Assembly: GCF_048128805.1 (NCBI RefSeq)
Contig: NC_136004.1
Location: forward strand, 16,441,185-16,505,184
DNA: 64,000 nt
DNA from: Centroberyx gerrardi
Taxonomy: Eukaryota > Chordata > Actinopteri > Beryciformes > Berycidae
Direction of reading: 5' to 3'
Of this stretch, positions 40,551 through 53,349 are shown in pieces (position 1 is the first letter of the stretch; the number at the start of each line of letters is the position of its first letter). Below the pieces are notes generated by a model that was not told the origin of the DNA, did no database searches, and saw only the letters and a list, made by a program, of their open reading frames with translations. The position numbers and the translations under genes are program-made.

Positions 40551-43541
40551 TACACACACGGGGATACTCACCATCAAGGTGAAAGCAGCGAGAGCCTCTT
40601 TTTCATGGTTCATAGCAGATCGGTAGTCGCCCTTACTGCACATGCACTGGGACAACAGGTGCTGCCTGGACAGAGGGAAAACAGGGACACAAACAGTCAG
40701 GGAAGAGGTTGGAAAAGGGGAGAAACAACCCCTTACACAAAATACAGTGCATGCTATATATGGTTTTATCAAATTACGTGAGTGCGGTATGCAGATCTCT
40801 GGGGCCAAAGAAGGAAACGTTGAGTCTGAGCGCGTTCTTTAGGTACTGTTCTGCCTGTTCTCCTGCCAGCACCAACCCCAGACAGCTCTAAGAGAAACAG
40901 AGAGAGGAGTGTCAGTCACACAGAAGAACACAAGTCAGCAAACAAGCACAAGGGGAAAGCATTAAGGGGTTGCTGTTGTCGACCTACATCCAGTGTGGCG
41001 GTGTAGGGATGATCCTCTCCGTGGACCGTTAGCATCAGCAGCCGAGCTCTGAGGAGACACTTCTGGGCCAGGACATTCTCCCCTCCAGCATACGCATACA
41101 CAGCCAAGAGGGCCTGCATAAGAAATACAGTCATAATAAACAAACCGCACCCACACAACGCAGTACATATACAAAATGTGTAGCTATACTCACATATTGC
41201 TGGATGGTGTTGGGATGGTCAAAGCCAAGCACTCTCTCGCTGATGACGACTGCTTTCAGTTGGACACTGCGGGCCTGGAGAACGGAGGAAGTCACAGTAA
41301 TGGAAGATTTAATGGCTAGCTTCACATATATTGAGAATCAGAATCACTTTAATCGGCAAATGCAACAAATGCACAGGAGTCTGTCTTGGTGACATTGGCG
41401 CAGACCAGACAAAATGAGGTATGAAACATTTTAAGTATATTATAGAATATTATTTGAAAATTTCAGTTTTGTTTGACATCACACCTAACACACCTTACCA
41501 TTCAGTTCAATTTGATGAACATTAATTTGATTATTTAACATGATTTTGCATGAGCCATATCGTAATATATTGATATATAACTGTTGTATAATGTAATATA
41601 TCATGATATATATCGATATTGAATAATTCAATATTATATTTATTTTTATATTATATTTTTGTGATACTGATTTCAACCATATCGCCCAGCCCTTGTGCGG
41701 ACACATACCGACAACCAGAGTTTCACACACTGACACACATGGTTTAGGGACGAGGTGTTGTAAAACCAAAGCTTTCAACCAGCAGAGTAATAGTGAAGAG
41801 TTGTGGAACAGACAGACGTACCTCTGCTGCCTGTCCCTGCAGGAAGGCCACCTTGGCCAGCAGGCTGAGGCAGTGACAGGCCTCTGGGTGCAGGTCGTCA
41901 CACACCCTACCAAACAGGTAGGCTGCCTCTTTCAGACACTCATGGGCCTGATCCAACAAACCTTCAGTTGGGAAACACACACAGTCACTTTGTGCCGACA
42001 GTTCTATTCATTCAGATTTAGTTCAAAATAAACACAGTGTACACAGAGATTACAGAAAAATGAATTTGCAGCATGGAAGCTTTTGTAAAGTGTCCATCTT
42101 CATAGCCCCACCTTTCTGAATGGAGTTCTGTGCAGCGCGGAATGCTTTTGACGCGTCCGAAGTCGGCATGTGAATGTGCTTGACGACGGGGAAGATGTTG
42201 AGGATGTCATCAGAACCAATGGGAGCTTTGCTTTGGTTGTCGAGGAAGTAGTCTCTCAGTCTCAGCTGGCGTAGACACAGAAGCAGTGAATATGACCAAA
42301 ATGCTGCACAACACAGCTATACTGTATATATGACTAAGACATGAGACTTAAACAATATATTTGTGTTTCAGATAATCTTGTGACTATTTTTAACTGGGTA
42401 ATAACATGAGAGGTGTCTTTGTACTATTCATATTTCAGATATGTGTTACCTGTACTCCAGTCTTCAGGCAGAACTCTCTCAGCAGAGACAGCTTTTGCAG
42501 CCCGTAGTGCTCTACCAGGTGGTTAGGACCCGAGCTGTCACAGAGGAAACAGACAGGTGTTATTCTGAGAATGACACTGAACAATTGCATAACTAACAAA
42601 CACAGAGTCAGAACAAACAAAGGCCGCGTCCTCACCCCAGGCTGTCAGATATGTCATATGTCTCGACAGCATCCTGGCAGACCAGGTTCCACAGCTCAGC
42701 CCCGGTGAGCGTGCTCCAGGGCGTGCTGTCAGAGGCCCCGGCCCCTCGGCCACGCCGCCTCGACTTCTTCTTAGACTCCTCCCCCACTGGGGTGGGACTG
42801 AAGTGGGGAACCAATAGGCAGCAGAGGAAGTGACTGACAGCTGCAGAGAGACTAGGCACCTCCACGCCCTGCAAAGACATGACCGGAGGCTACGATTCAC
42901 TCTTTGTGGAGCATCTGACCCACTCCTGCTCTAGTATTGTGTGCAAACATAAGAATGGACAGGAATACACACTGTATCGTAGATTACCTGGAGGAAACTG
43001 TTGAATATTCTCCTCGTTGAACGGATCACAATTTCAGCTATGACCAATCTCTGGTGAAGATAGAGGGAGGCATGAGAGAATGGACAGTTAGAGAGAGCAG
43101 TTACATCAGCAAGAAAAATTTTGACTAAAGCACAAACACACCGTTATATGCCTCAGGCGCTCCCTGTGCTCTGATTGGCTGATGGCCTTGATCACATGGC
43201 CCAGATACCGGAGGTTGATGCCTCTCTGGTGCAGCGCCTGTTTCAGTGAAGCTCCATCCATGGGTGCCTCACTGCCCTGCAGGCAATACTCCACCTGCAA
43301 AACACACACATGGAGACATATGGTGAGCTTGTTTCATGTTTACAATAGATGTGTGTTAATAGCATGTACACAAGGGATCCACTTACAAAGGCCGGTATCT
43401 GTTGTGTGATGATGAAAGCTGCAGCTTCTCTCAATAACCTCTCCTGCAGCTTGGTTTTCTCACTATCACCGCTAGGGAAGGACACTCCTGAACACATAGA
43501 ACAAGAAGCCATTTACATTTTAGCAACAGATTTGTGTGTTT

Positions 43542-43588
<47 letters not shown>

Positions 43589-46500
43589 GTTTCACTTGGT
43601 ACCTGTGGAAAAGATGTTTGGGTTGAAGCGCATCTCAAAGATGATGTCGCTAACGGAGCCCACATCCTTACAAGCAGCTCGTACTGCATCAGTGCCTCGA
43701 GAGTCACCTGCACATATAGAACCATTTGTTAGGTAAAAAATGGCCAAAATCTGTATGAATTATTATAGTTGCCATTCAATTAGATCTGTTGAAACACTTC
43801 TTACAAGCTGTTGCACATTCTTCAAAGCCTCCGTTCTCCTCCATCCTCTCCCTGACACGTTGGGTGAACTGGGAATGCCTAAAACAGGGAGTGAGGAAAG
43901 AAACAACACTTTAACTTTGTGAAACACTTTAAACACTGAGTTGAAGACCATTTTTTACACTGAGTGCAGAACTCACTTGTGCTGGATGAAGGCCTGCAGC
44001 AGCTCCGGCCTCAGTCTACAGAGGCCGTGAGGAAAGCTCTTCGGCAGCCCAGAGTCTGAGCGGTAATTCTCCGGCCAGCCTTCCTCTTTTACACAACTCG
44101 TCTTCTCCCCTTCCTCTTCGCGGCCGTCTTTCCCCTCCTCTTCTCCAGGGCTTTCCTTGCCCTCTGTCTGCACCTCGGGACAGTAGTTGGCATCGGCCGG
44201 GAGGCTCCTGAACAGGTCCAGCAGGTAGTACCTACCATCGGCCCCCAGCAGCCCCTGGGCGTCCACTGAGGTGAACAGCGGTACCTGGTGACTGTTGGGT
44301 GCCATGACAGCGTGCCTCTGGAGAGCGAGGGCTTTGGCGGACTGGGCCAGGAGCTCTAGGAGCCGTCTGCGCTGCGGCGACTCCTGGGGCCCCGCGTTCA
44401 CCCCGTACAGCAAGCCCCTGAAAAAAAAAGTATACAAGCAGAAGAAGTAAGACACATGCTCTATGTCTGTGTAGGTTTATTTCAGTCATCCAGGTAGTAA
44501 GATGTCCAAACGATATAGAAAAACAAAATCCACTGGACGTAAAATGAAGAGTTGAAGATGTTTTACCACTCATCCGAGAGGCTTCAACTCTTCATTTTAA
44601 GTCCAGTGGATTTTTTTGTTTTTATATTTGTTTTTGACAGACACATACTGTCATTTATCAGCAGAAAACACACACAAGTGTAACGGGTCCACAGGGGCGT
44701 ACCTTGAGGGAGCAGAAGAGTCCTGGTCCTGCTCTGAGCCTTCCAAGCCGGGGGCCAGACCCTGGGCAGACAGACGCACTCCTCTGTAGTCTACAGTGGC
44801 CGTGGGCAGGGTGTGTAGCCCCTGTAGCGCCCCCTCAAGGTCACTGTAGGCTTGCACTCCTCTCAGCTCCAGCCTCTGCGCAGCCCTGCAGGTGGAATAT
44901 GAGGATCCGTTTAAATTGTCTGCGCACTGTGAAGTCCTGACGATAAGTTGTCTTTTTAAAAGTGAAATAACAGCCATTCTATATTATATCTGCATCTTCT
45001 CAGACACAATATGTTGGTACAGTGGTTTTAGTGAAACACTTAGGCCCATAACACCTTTACACACAATTAAGAGCATTCAAATTTACATCCTCGTCGTTTT
45101 TTCTCACCTGCGGCCCCTTTCCCCACCAAGCGCCGCACTCGCTGCCCCCTGGCTCATGAACAGACCCCCCCACAGGAAAGCAGGGTCCTCGAGGTTTCCA
45201 TTGACTGGGTCCACAAAGCCATCTATCACAGTCTCTGCCCCCTGACCCACAGCCCACACAAATGCACTGTTTACCTGAGGAAAGATGTGAGAGAGAAGGT
45301 GAGAAAGACAGAAGGCGAGTGAACAAACAAGAGATAATAGATGACAAGGTTTCTGGACTGTCTTGCTGTTGTCGTGAGCTAAATTATAGAGCTTTGATCG
45401 TTACCTGAAGCAGAGATCTGTCTCTCTGCAGCCTCTCCTCCAGACTTCCCTGTGGAAGATCTCTGGCTGCTTGCAACTCCTCATTCCAGTCTGGAGCCTA
45501 TATGTACACACATGCACAAACACATGCACACATAATAGTCAGTATTACTATCAGCAGCACACTACACTGACTCATGAATAGCAAACAACTGTCCTCTGTT
45601 GTAAAGAACCTGTGTTGCTGCCGGTTCGTCCAGGCCCAGCCTGCTGAAGGAGTTCTTGTGTGTGCGGGAGGCACAGGAGGGTCCCAGCCAGCTCAGGGTG
45701 CGGTAAGGAGTGGGCATCACCTCTGCTGGAGGCAACTGAGACCTACTGGGGAACAGAACAACCAGAAACCACTTATGTCACACTCATTGTAAATGCAGGT
45801 TTTGGAATGGACCGATTTATAGTGTCAACGTTTTGGTCTATTAATCTCTCTGAACTCCACTATTAGGAGTACGGCAAAATGGTATCTGTGTTTCCTACAT
45901 GCGTGAGTGTTAGTGTTACCTGTTTTTGAGAGTGGTGAGGCTTTGTTTGAAGTTAGGGCTGATGTGACAGAGTAGGTCAGTGAAGCAGTGGCAAACTGGG
46001 GAAGACTGCGCGGGACGAGGATCAAACACTTCTTCTGTAGACCTAAGAGAGAGACGGGGAGAGAGCAGGGAATACAGAAGGGTCCATAATGAATCATTCA
46101 AGGCCTAAACGTGAATCAAATCCCAGCTTGATGCATTATGAGACTGTCACACACTCTCAGTTTAGGATTTACTACAGGAGGCAATCATCACAGCAACAAA
46201 TTCCTTACCTGTTGAGATAGAAACCTCTTGGACATGATGTGATCTCACACCGGCGTCCCTCCACTGTCACCACAGTGATGTACAGGAAGTCTCCCTGCAG
46301 CTTCCTGTGTCCAGGGGGCGGATTCCAACAACTGAGCGACACGTCCCTCAGACAGCTGGGAACCTGATCAGAGAAATATAAAGTCATGGTGAGTGTGTGT
46401 GTGTGTGTGTGTGTGTTCAGGAACCAGTGTGAAAACAGATCCTGGCTTTGCATGTACCTCAGGCTGGGAGCTATGTGGTAGCAGAACCATCAGCGGTCTC

Positions 46501-49500
46501 TCTGCTGATCCAGGGAGGAGGTACTCAGGAGGAGCTCCGTCCTGATTGGTCGGCTCTGTTTTCGTGTTGCTTGATGAGCGCTTCAAGCTCTTTCCATTAG
46601 TTAAACCAGAGTCTGCACCAGTAGAAAAGAAGGAGGAGATTCAATTCTTTTACTCTTTTACTGCTCGAACTGTTTGAATTTGTATTTCAGTGTGAGCTTT
46701 AACAAGCCTAATTTTGTGTCTTTGTGTGTAAGTGCACCGTATGTGTGCGTACCTGGGGTGTGTGTGTGTGTGAGTGTCTCCAGTATACTGGGTGAGCGTC
46801 CTTCTTTCAGTGCATCCTGAGGTCCAGAGGCTCTCAGCAGCTCCAGCACACGACCCAGATGGATCCTGGCTGAGCGGGAAGTGTAGGGCTCTGCAACGGC
46901 ACACAGCGGTTAACACAACAGTTAGACAGGCCTTCTTTGTCCAACTGTCACAACAATGAATGATTAATATGGTAAATTACAAAGAAGGGAAAACCCACAA
47001 TGAAAAAACTAATTTGCATAATGGTCTTGGAAGGTTTGATGAATTTGTGAACATGAACAACTCTCTTTTACAACCATAATCCAGAGAACCAAGACTCTAA
47101 TATGGGATGTCAACAAATAACATTTTGTACAGTTGATCCACTAACAATCCATGAATGATTTAGTGGACTTGAATGTTTGTTATTTTAGACCTCAATGATA
47201 TTTATGTTGAGGTTGTGGTACTGTGGCAATCTTGATTAAAACTGTCCAATATTTTAGGAAGAATATGTTTGGTGTCCGACAAAAACCTTGTATCTACAAT
47301 GATATGAGTTTTTCATTTCACTGTGACTGACTGCTTTGTTTCCACACATGAACCATGCCTCCCTCTTCTAACTGCATTGTAAATTGTTTATAATGCAAAG
47401 CATCAATCAACAATTCCTGTTCCAATAGACACAAATCTGACAGGGTTCATATCAGAGAACGGGCTGCAGGTTTATTTGTTTCATTGCTTAAACAGCTAGA
47501 GGGTGAGAGATGGACTAACTGGTTGGCATATAGATGTAATCTCCGCGACTGTAAACCTCTTTGACATGTTGGAACACAAAACGTGAGTCAGCTATTTTAC
47601 ATAGAACTGAGAGTGACTTTAGAGTATGTGTGAAGGAGGATTGGGAGATGGAGGCGAAGAAAATTATGCTTAGAATTATTCTTACTGAGATCCTGATTTT
47701 GTACATCAGACATAATAACCATAACTGACCCACAGTGCAAATCATTATCATAACAATATGAGTCAATACAACCAATATCAGTCAAATATAAGTACAGAAA
47801 CTCAGGAGTTCTAACATCCTGGTACAATTATGTTATATTAATTCATAAATTACAAATTATTAAATTTGAAGATAGCCACACATAAATAAGAGTAAAAACT
47901 AGATACTTATACCCACAGAGAGAGATGCAATCCCCTATTACACCTATGCTATCCTACATTACATCATCCCTGTTGAAAAGTTATAGATTTGCCATAATGT
48001 AGCAGCTGTCTGTGATTTTAATGCCTGAACAACCACCACACAGGGAGACAAATACAAATGCTCCCCGTACTAAACCTAACCAATACAGTTACTTTGCTCC
48101 ACACAAAATAGCTGTGGCACAAGAGTGGTCAGTAAGAATAGGAAAAATCTGCTCAAGCTCTGTCAAAGAGCAAATTACTCCAACTCAAGCCTCAAATCCC
48201 CTCTCTAAGATCACAGCCCGATCAACTTGTTCATAAAAAGGCCAGACAACAGCTAGATGATGTATAAACTGTATAACAGAACAGATGAATGTTAAAAAAA
48301 CTATAACATGCTGAGAAAGGCTAACAACAAAATCTTAGTATCTTGGGGAATCATAAGAAATTAGGGCAAGACTGTCAATAACACAGAAGAGAAAGCTAGA
48401 ATTATGCAAAAGCCCCTAACACTCTACCAGTTGACTTCTGAATTTATAGCTTGAGTACACAGTTATGATATCAACAATGCATGCAGAAGTAGACTAATCA
48501 CCATAAATAACAATTATTCAAAAAGGACATAGCAGAAGCAACCTCCGCTATTGAAATGAAAGAAACTCCAAGAGAAGAGCAGCTACTCATAGGGTTCCAC
48601 TAAATGAACCCATAAAGCCTTGGGACAATCCTTGTTTGAACTGATTTGACTTTGACAATGACTGTTCATGCATTTCATGCTGAAAATGCCGAATGGAAAT
48701 AAAGCTGAACTGAGAGCGAGAGGGAGAGTGAACAAGAGAGAGAAGAAAGAAAGTGAGAGAAGAGAGAAAACAATGCTACCTTCAACCAGGCGGAGGATGG
48801 ATCCTGGTTTAAGCCCCTTCAGGCTTTGCAGTTCTGCAAGGGGGTCCAGAGTCGTGCCAGCGAGCGCCAGTGACAGGCTGGAGCGTGGACACACCTCCTC
48901 TCTGGAAAGCAGGGCCATCACTGCATCCTGAACGAGCCAAAATCCATGGATCTGTAAAGACACATGGTTTAACACACCAACACATGGCCACAGAACATAA
49001 ATGCCCATATTAGATGAAAATTCAGTGATTGCTGTGGGAAAATTGAGTAGTCACAACAGTAGAGAGAAGGATATATACAAGAATAGAACAAATACAGAGT
49101 ATTGCAGATAATACAGCAAACAATTATAAAGAGAGAACATATTGAAAATACTACAAAAGATGCATAAATAAAGATAAAGCATCTTTGTTGACAGTTTTAC
49201 ATGTTAGAAGCAGATGGGTGCAACCTTATATCCTCATCCATAAAGCTGTTACATACAAATGGAAGAACATGTGAGCAGAACTGTGTGCAGACGTTCCAAA
49301 TGTGCAATGTACGTTGTTCACATTAACAAAAATTACAGCTATATGCTACAGGCACAAGATAAGGATTGTGAACTGTTGTAAACGTGCATTTTCATTAGAT
49401 CTGCAGTACAACACCACATATTACCCTCAGCTTCCATCATCTCACTATCACTTGTGAAGTCTTATTATTACAAGAGAGGGAATGAGAGGGTGAGAACAAT

Positions 49501-49645
49501 ATCTGAGTGGAGATAACACTCTGGCTTCGGGTTTTACCGGCAGCTCAAATGGCTCCACTCCTGCTCCCTGGATCTTCACAAGGAAGGATGTGTCCTCCTC
49601 CTGCTTCCTGCCAACAGCCCCTTTCCCACCAGTCAGGGTGATCAT
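38838..49645 (-). CDS. cluh: Clustered mitochondria protein homologue (CLUH family), divergent copy
   Basis: CLUH-type cytosolic protein; family members bind mRNAs for nuclear-encoded mitochondrial proteins and affect mitochondrial distribution. Twenty-seven coding exons from 49645-49538 to 39531-38838 keep phase throughout (1427 residues). Domains in order: an N-terminal CLU ubiquitin-like part (LKGLKPGSILRLVE, exon 48951-48780), PEYLLPGSAERPL (46612-46458), the Clu domain with DWNEELQAARDLP (45497-45405), TATVDYRGVRLSAQGL (44885-44703) and GADGRYYLLDLFRSLP (44417-43977), the linker HYGLQKLSLLREFCLKTG (42534-42450), then TPR helices (42265-40333) with HPNTIQQYALLAVYA. The last exon encodes a 231-residue acidic Glu/Ala/Val tail. 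Similarity to human CLUH as I recall it is clear but moderate, so this may be a paralogue. The start ATG is 3 bases inside an exon with an acceptor, so an upstream coding exon is possible. Confidence 0.88.
39900..40100 (-). repeat. tRNA-derived SINE copy with (GA)n in a cluh intron
   Basis: A GA-dinucleotide run (about 39995-40033) is followed by GCCGGATTAAAACCCAGGAC (a mutated reverse complement of a Pol III B box) and then GTATGCACCAGGACACC. I recall this order from a common fish SINE. The T-rich left part would be its tail. It is diverged and therefore old. Confidence 0.5.
40500..40558. repeat. Compound (CT)n(CA)n microsatellite in cluh intron
   Basis: A CT run of about 27 bases passes directly into a CA run of about 28 bases, ending 14 bases from the donor of the 40665-40572 exon. 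Confidence 0.85.
41330..41410. repeat. Fragment of an abundant fish repeat
   Basis: GAATCAGAATCACTTTAATC followed by GGCAAATGC resembles the very common teleost word GAATCAGAATCAGCTTTATT with GGCCAAG after it. Only about 80 bases are recognisable. It lies in the cluh intron next to the AT-rich MITE-like block. Confidence 0.45.
41490..41695. repeat. AT-rich MITE-like remnant
   Basis: A strongly AT-rich block of ATATATCG/CGATAT words that ends ACCATATCGCCCAGCCCTTG. CAGGGCTGGGCGATAT (here as its complement) is a terminal sequence I associate with hAT-type non-autonomous elements in fish. The other terminus is not clear. Confidence 0.4.
44465..44650. repeat. Inverted-repeat (hairpin, MITE-like) element in a cluh intron
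   Basis: Left arm 44521-44557 and right arm 44582-44621 are reverse complements over about 37 bases, with one substitution in the core and a T-run length difference. The 24-base spacer is 44558-44581. Weaker pairing seems to continue outward. The left flank (TCATCCAGGTAGTAAGATGT) resembles a dispersed fish repeat, so a fold-back transposon copy is the likeliest reading. Confidence 0.7.
46754..46900. other. cluh coding exon ending in a CA-repeat
   Basis: The exon at 46890-46753 ends in a short CA repeat (GT on the plus strand, about 46757-46775) that encodes THTHTP just before the splice donor. The repeat sits in frame and is part of the coding sequence in my model. Confidence 0.6.
46900..48775. 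other. Large AT-rich cluh intron with a possible retroelement 3' end
   Basis: About 1.9 kb without supported coding exons. It is AT-rich and featureless by eye until about 48665-48712, where GGAAATAAAGCTGAACTGAG runs into a GA-rich stretch. That ending resembles the tail of fish non-LTR retroelements. I could not recognise a reverse transcriptase frame upstream. Confidence 0.35.
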
Positions 49646-49679
49646 ATCTGTTTGGAGGAAAAATCAGAGAAACAAAATT

Positions 49680-49801
49680 GATTGGCAACCTGTCCAGGGT
49701 GTTTCCCTGCCTTCTGCCTGATACATGTTGGGACAAGCTCCATCCCGCAATGACGGTGAAAAGGCTTAAGCGAGCATAGAAATGAATGAATGAATGAATG
49801 A
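49680..49801 (+). repeat. LINE-type 3' tail with (AATG)n end
   Basis: GCAACCTGTCCAGGGTGTTT, then CCTGCCTTCTGCCTGA and AAAAGGCTTAAGCGAGCATA, ending in a run of AATG units (49783-49801). This is the typical 3' end of L2-like fish LINEs and of SINEs sharing that tail, here about 120 bases long and 5'-truncated. It lies just upstream of the first recognised cluh coding exon. Confidence 0.65.
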
Positions 49802-52800
49802 TAATCGTGACTGATTATCTTCAGACTCCGTCCTTTAAAAAGATGATGAAGTAACTTCCGAGAAGCCTGTTTTTAGATCTGCTGCTCAAAAGCGCTTGGC
49901 TGCAGCATCAAACAAGAACACTAAATCTCCTCTAAAATCATCATGAGCTGGGCTAAAGTGTGTGTGTGTGTGTGTGTGTGTGAGTGCCCGAGGGTGAGTG
50001 TGAGTTTATATGTGAAACGTATGAGAAAGTGAAAGTGGGGTGTGTCTCACACATACATGCAGGCATACAAGAAGCGGAGGGAGAGCAGGACCCAGCGTGT
50101 TCCTCAACCTGAAGTGTGACTAAACCTGTTGAATTTGCCTGAGCTTTCATGTCATCTCAGGGTGAAGGGACAACCACACCTAACACTGGCATGTGGAAAC
50201 AGCACAATGCTAAAGACATAAACTAACAAACATGTACCTTGGCAGGAGTGCCTGCTTGCATGTATGCATATATGTACATTACACCTATGGCATGTGCACA
50301 GACAAGCACAAAATTCAATGTGCACACAACCTAGAAGATTTTAGACCATTCTAATTCACCAGTGCCTCTTGTCAATCTGGGACTACTTTATGCCTGGACA
50401 GCACCCAGCAAATAGTTTGTGTGTTTGTGATTGGCTGGAGGAAGGCCCCTCCGCCATCAGCCTCTTTCCTATTGGAGCTGCTGCCTTACTACTGAACGCA
50501 GTATTGTTTCAGCTCTGATGAGTTTATTTTGGCGGTGATAGGTGAGGTTGTACCCTAAACAACAAAAGGAGGCAAATGTTTCCCCTGATTTCTTATTGTA
50601 ACATTATAGAAGCATTATATTCAGTTAAATTCAAATGAGTGTCTTGAAATTATATAACCTGACAATCATCCTGTTGCCTCCAGAGATACGCGTCCTTTTG
50701 CGTGGAGAAACACCTCGGGGCATACTCACTGGGAGGAAGGCCAACATGCACTACCTTCACTCACTCATGCAGAAGAGGAGAGCTAGGGGTTAAAATAGGT
50801 TAAATGGCAGACTAGTGAGTGTGTGAGAGGAGAAGAAAATGAAAAGGTAGACTAGAAATTTTGGGACCAAAAAGACAAGGGAAGGGTTTTTGCTTTTACC
50901 TGAATTTCAATTATGAGAAGGAGAGGTTGTGTAAAATTTAAAAGAAAAGCTACCTGTACTCTACTAATGCAATAATAATAATTGGTTGGCTCTGAAATAA
51001 TGATCAACTTACTACTGCTAAAAAGACAAGAATATTCCCAGTTTTGCCAGGGTTTCCAAGTATGACACAGTAAGTATTTTTGTGTGAGGTTTTTCACCAT
51101 ACGAGTTACAGTTGAGGAGTTGAGTTGAAGTTGGGAAACATGGCATATTCTCCTGGTGACATTTACAAATCAAGAAGCTGCCTAAAGCAGAGAAGAGCAC
51201 TGAAGCTTATTCAGAGCAGCAGTGCGGTGCCAAATCTCCCACCCTCCTTACATTCTCCAGCGAGGGAGGCAGCAGGCGAAAAAAGAAGGAAGAGGAGAAA
51301 AGTGCGAGAGAAACAGAGAGGAGCAGTAAAGAAAAAACACACCGCAGTGATTTCTCACCAGTTTTTGCCTGATTTCTTCCTCCTCTCTTCACTTTGTCCT
51401 TCATGTCTGCTTGTTGAAGTCTTTGTTGAGCTGTCCTCTTGTGTGTGTGTTTCTTTTTTTTTATTTCTCTGTGGTGGAAGCTGCCTCCCCCTGCAGCCTT
51501 GATCCAAACTGCTGGAAGAATGCGCCAGAAAGAGCAAGAGTGAGAGTGTGTAAGAAGTGGAGTGTGTGTGCCAGGATTGTGTGTGAGCGCAGCAGAGTGA
51601 AAGTATACGCCTGTCTGTTCAGGATTGTGACTCCTGCCCCTCTGCCTCCACTAGGCAAACTCAGCTTATCTGTTTTCCCTGTGTAAGAAAGCCACACCCT
51701 CCTCTTGCTCAACACAGGCTCATTACTTTCTGTCTCTCACACTTTGTTGGCCTGGGTGTGTCTATCCACTCTCGCTCTGCTCACTCTTCCTTCCCCTCTC
51801 CCATGGCATGTTCCACCACCCCACCCCACCCCCACACACACACACACACACCCACCCCCCCTGCTGTGCCTCGGAGGAGAGGTGTGAATTAAGTGTACAG
51901 TGTGTTTTGTATACTGTCTTAAAACTTTGTTAGTGGTTTAGCTCCAGTCGGCCATCTAGCTACGCAGCTTTTAACATAAAGCATTCGGCATTACAAAAGT
52001 TGAATGCTGGTTCGTTTAGAGCATCTTTGTATGGGTGAGTTTTTGGAAATAGAGGAATATGTATGATATATATCAAGGGTACCAAGACAGTCGCATCCAC
52101 CGATTCACACTTTTGAGTCATGACAGTTTATCAAGTCAAGTCAGATTTTGTTATAAATCAGTTTTAACAGACTGGTTTGTGACAAAGGACACAAATACAG
52201 ATAAGAACAAGTAACAAGTACATTGCAAACTCCCAAAAATGGGCCCATAGCTTGGGTGTGTCTCTACTGTATGTGTTAGGAGGTTACTATCTCTTTGTTG
52301 AGAGGTTTGCAGCCACTACAAGCAAATTGTATACATACTTGGACATATTTCAAAATGCAAATCAACTACTAAGCTTCATATGTGGGTTAGGCTTATACTT
52401 GGTTGGTATTCCTAGAATGCCATTCAATAAATTCCTCACCTTGATCAAAACAACCACAAACGGCTATGTTGTCTAGTAGGGCCATATTAGTTACCTCTCT
52501 GCTGAAAGACAGGAAATTCAAGCATAGGCCTGGATCCTCTTGCTAAAAAGTTCTCCAGCTCATAAAATGTTTAGCTGTACTGGAATTATCAGACATGGGA
52601 GGCACTGTGACCAATGAAGTAGAGATTTTTTTAAAAAGATGGTTAAACTATGACCACCAGTCAGCGATCATCATCGGGAAAACAACCAACAATATCAACA
52701 AAAATATTATATTTTCAAAAAAGCACTGTTTTCCCCTTTGAAACACCTCCTCAGTTTGATACTACTTACTACTTATGTGTACTTATGTATACTTAAGTCA

Positions 52801-53340
52801 TAAATATTTCTGTCAAACTAAACAGCGTTTATCTAGCAAATAAGTTAAGGTGGCTTTACCGTCAAATACTTCACTGAAATCTGGGATATATTGTAAGAGC
52901 CAGACCAGAAAACGGGACTTTGGCTAGGCGTCCTTTTTCAGTGCAGAAAACCCCCATATTACAGATTCATGACGTCAGGTTGTTATTTGGGGGCGGTGCC
53001 CTGGCGATGTCTTGCTGCTTTCAGTGCTCCTCGTATTTACGAACATTCATGCATTTAGTGCTTTGGTTCGGCAACAATAAGGACACTGACCCTGTAACAA
53101 ACGTAGTTTTGGTGGCAAATGATTTATATTAAAAATCAAAGAAAACGACACAGAATTATTCTGTGTTGTTGTGTATTTTTAATCGATTTATCAGACAAAA
53201 GTTGTTGCATCGTCATCATCATCATTTTCAAGATTAATAATTGCATAATTGCTTTCACGTTCTTCGCCCGTAATCCTCACATCTCGGCCACTCAGAGAAA
53301 CTGACAGAAAACTCCGACTATCCCAGTTGTATATATACCG
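49802..53340. other. 5' region between cluh and ddhd2
   Basis: About 3.5 kb without a supported coding exon. A (GT)n run is at about 49961-49982. The block 51240-51700 has a minus-strand AACTG|GTGAGA donor-like site near 51355 that could end a non-coding first exon of cluh. A CA/CCCCAC tract is at 51815-51855. Sequence 52050-52900 is AT-rich with nothing recognised. Confidence 0.45.
52970..53000. promoter_or_regulatory. CRE and GC box between cluh and ddhd2
   Basis: A perfect palindromic TGACGTCA at 52970-52977 is followed by GGGGGCGG near 52988. They lie about 400-500 bases upstream of the presumed ddhd2 first exon and on the cluh side of it. Which gene they serve is unknown. Confidence 0.45.
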
Positions 53341-53349
53341 CTTTGTTTG

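Noticed and set aside
47515-48236. Short open frames in the large cluh intron
   Set aside because: AT-rich, under 90 codons, no conserved motif on either strand.
51125-51502. 125-codon plus-strand frame near the cluh 5' end
   Set aside because: Basic, purine-rich composition with a low-complexity end; likely 5' UTR or promoter DNA of cluh.
52920-53132. 70-codon plus-strand frame upstream of ddhd2
   Set aside because: No family match, overlaps the CRE/GC-box region, and is within chance length.
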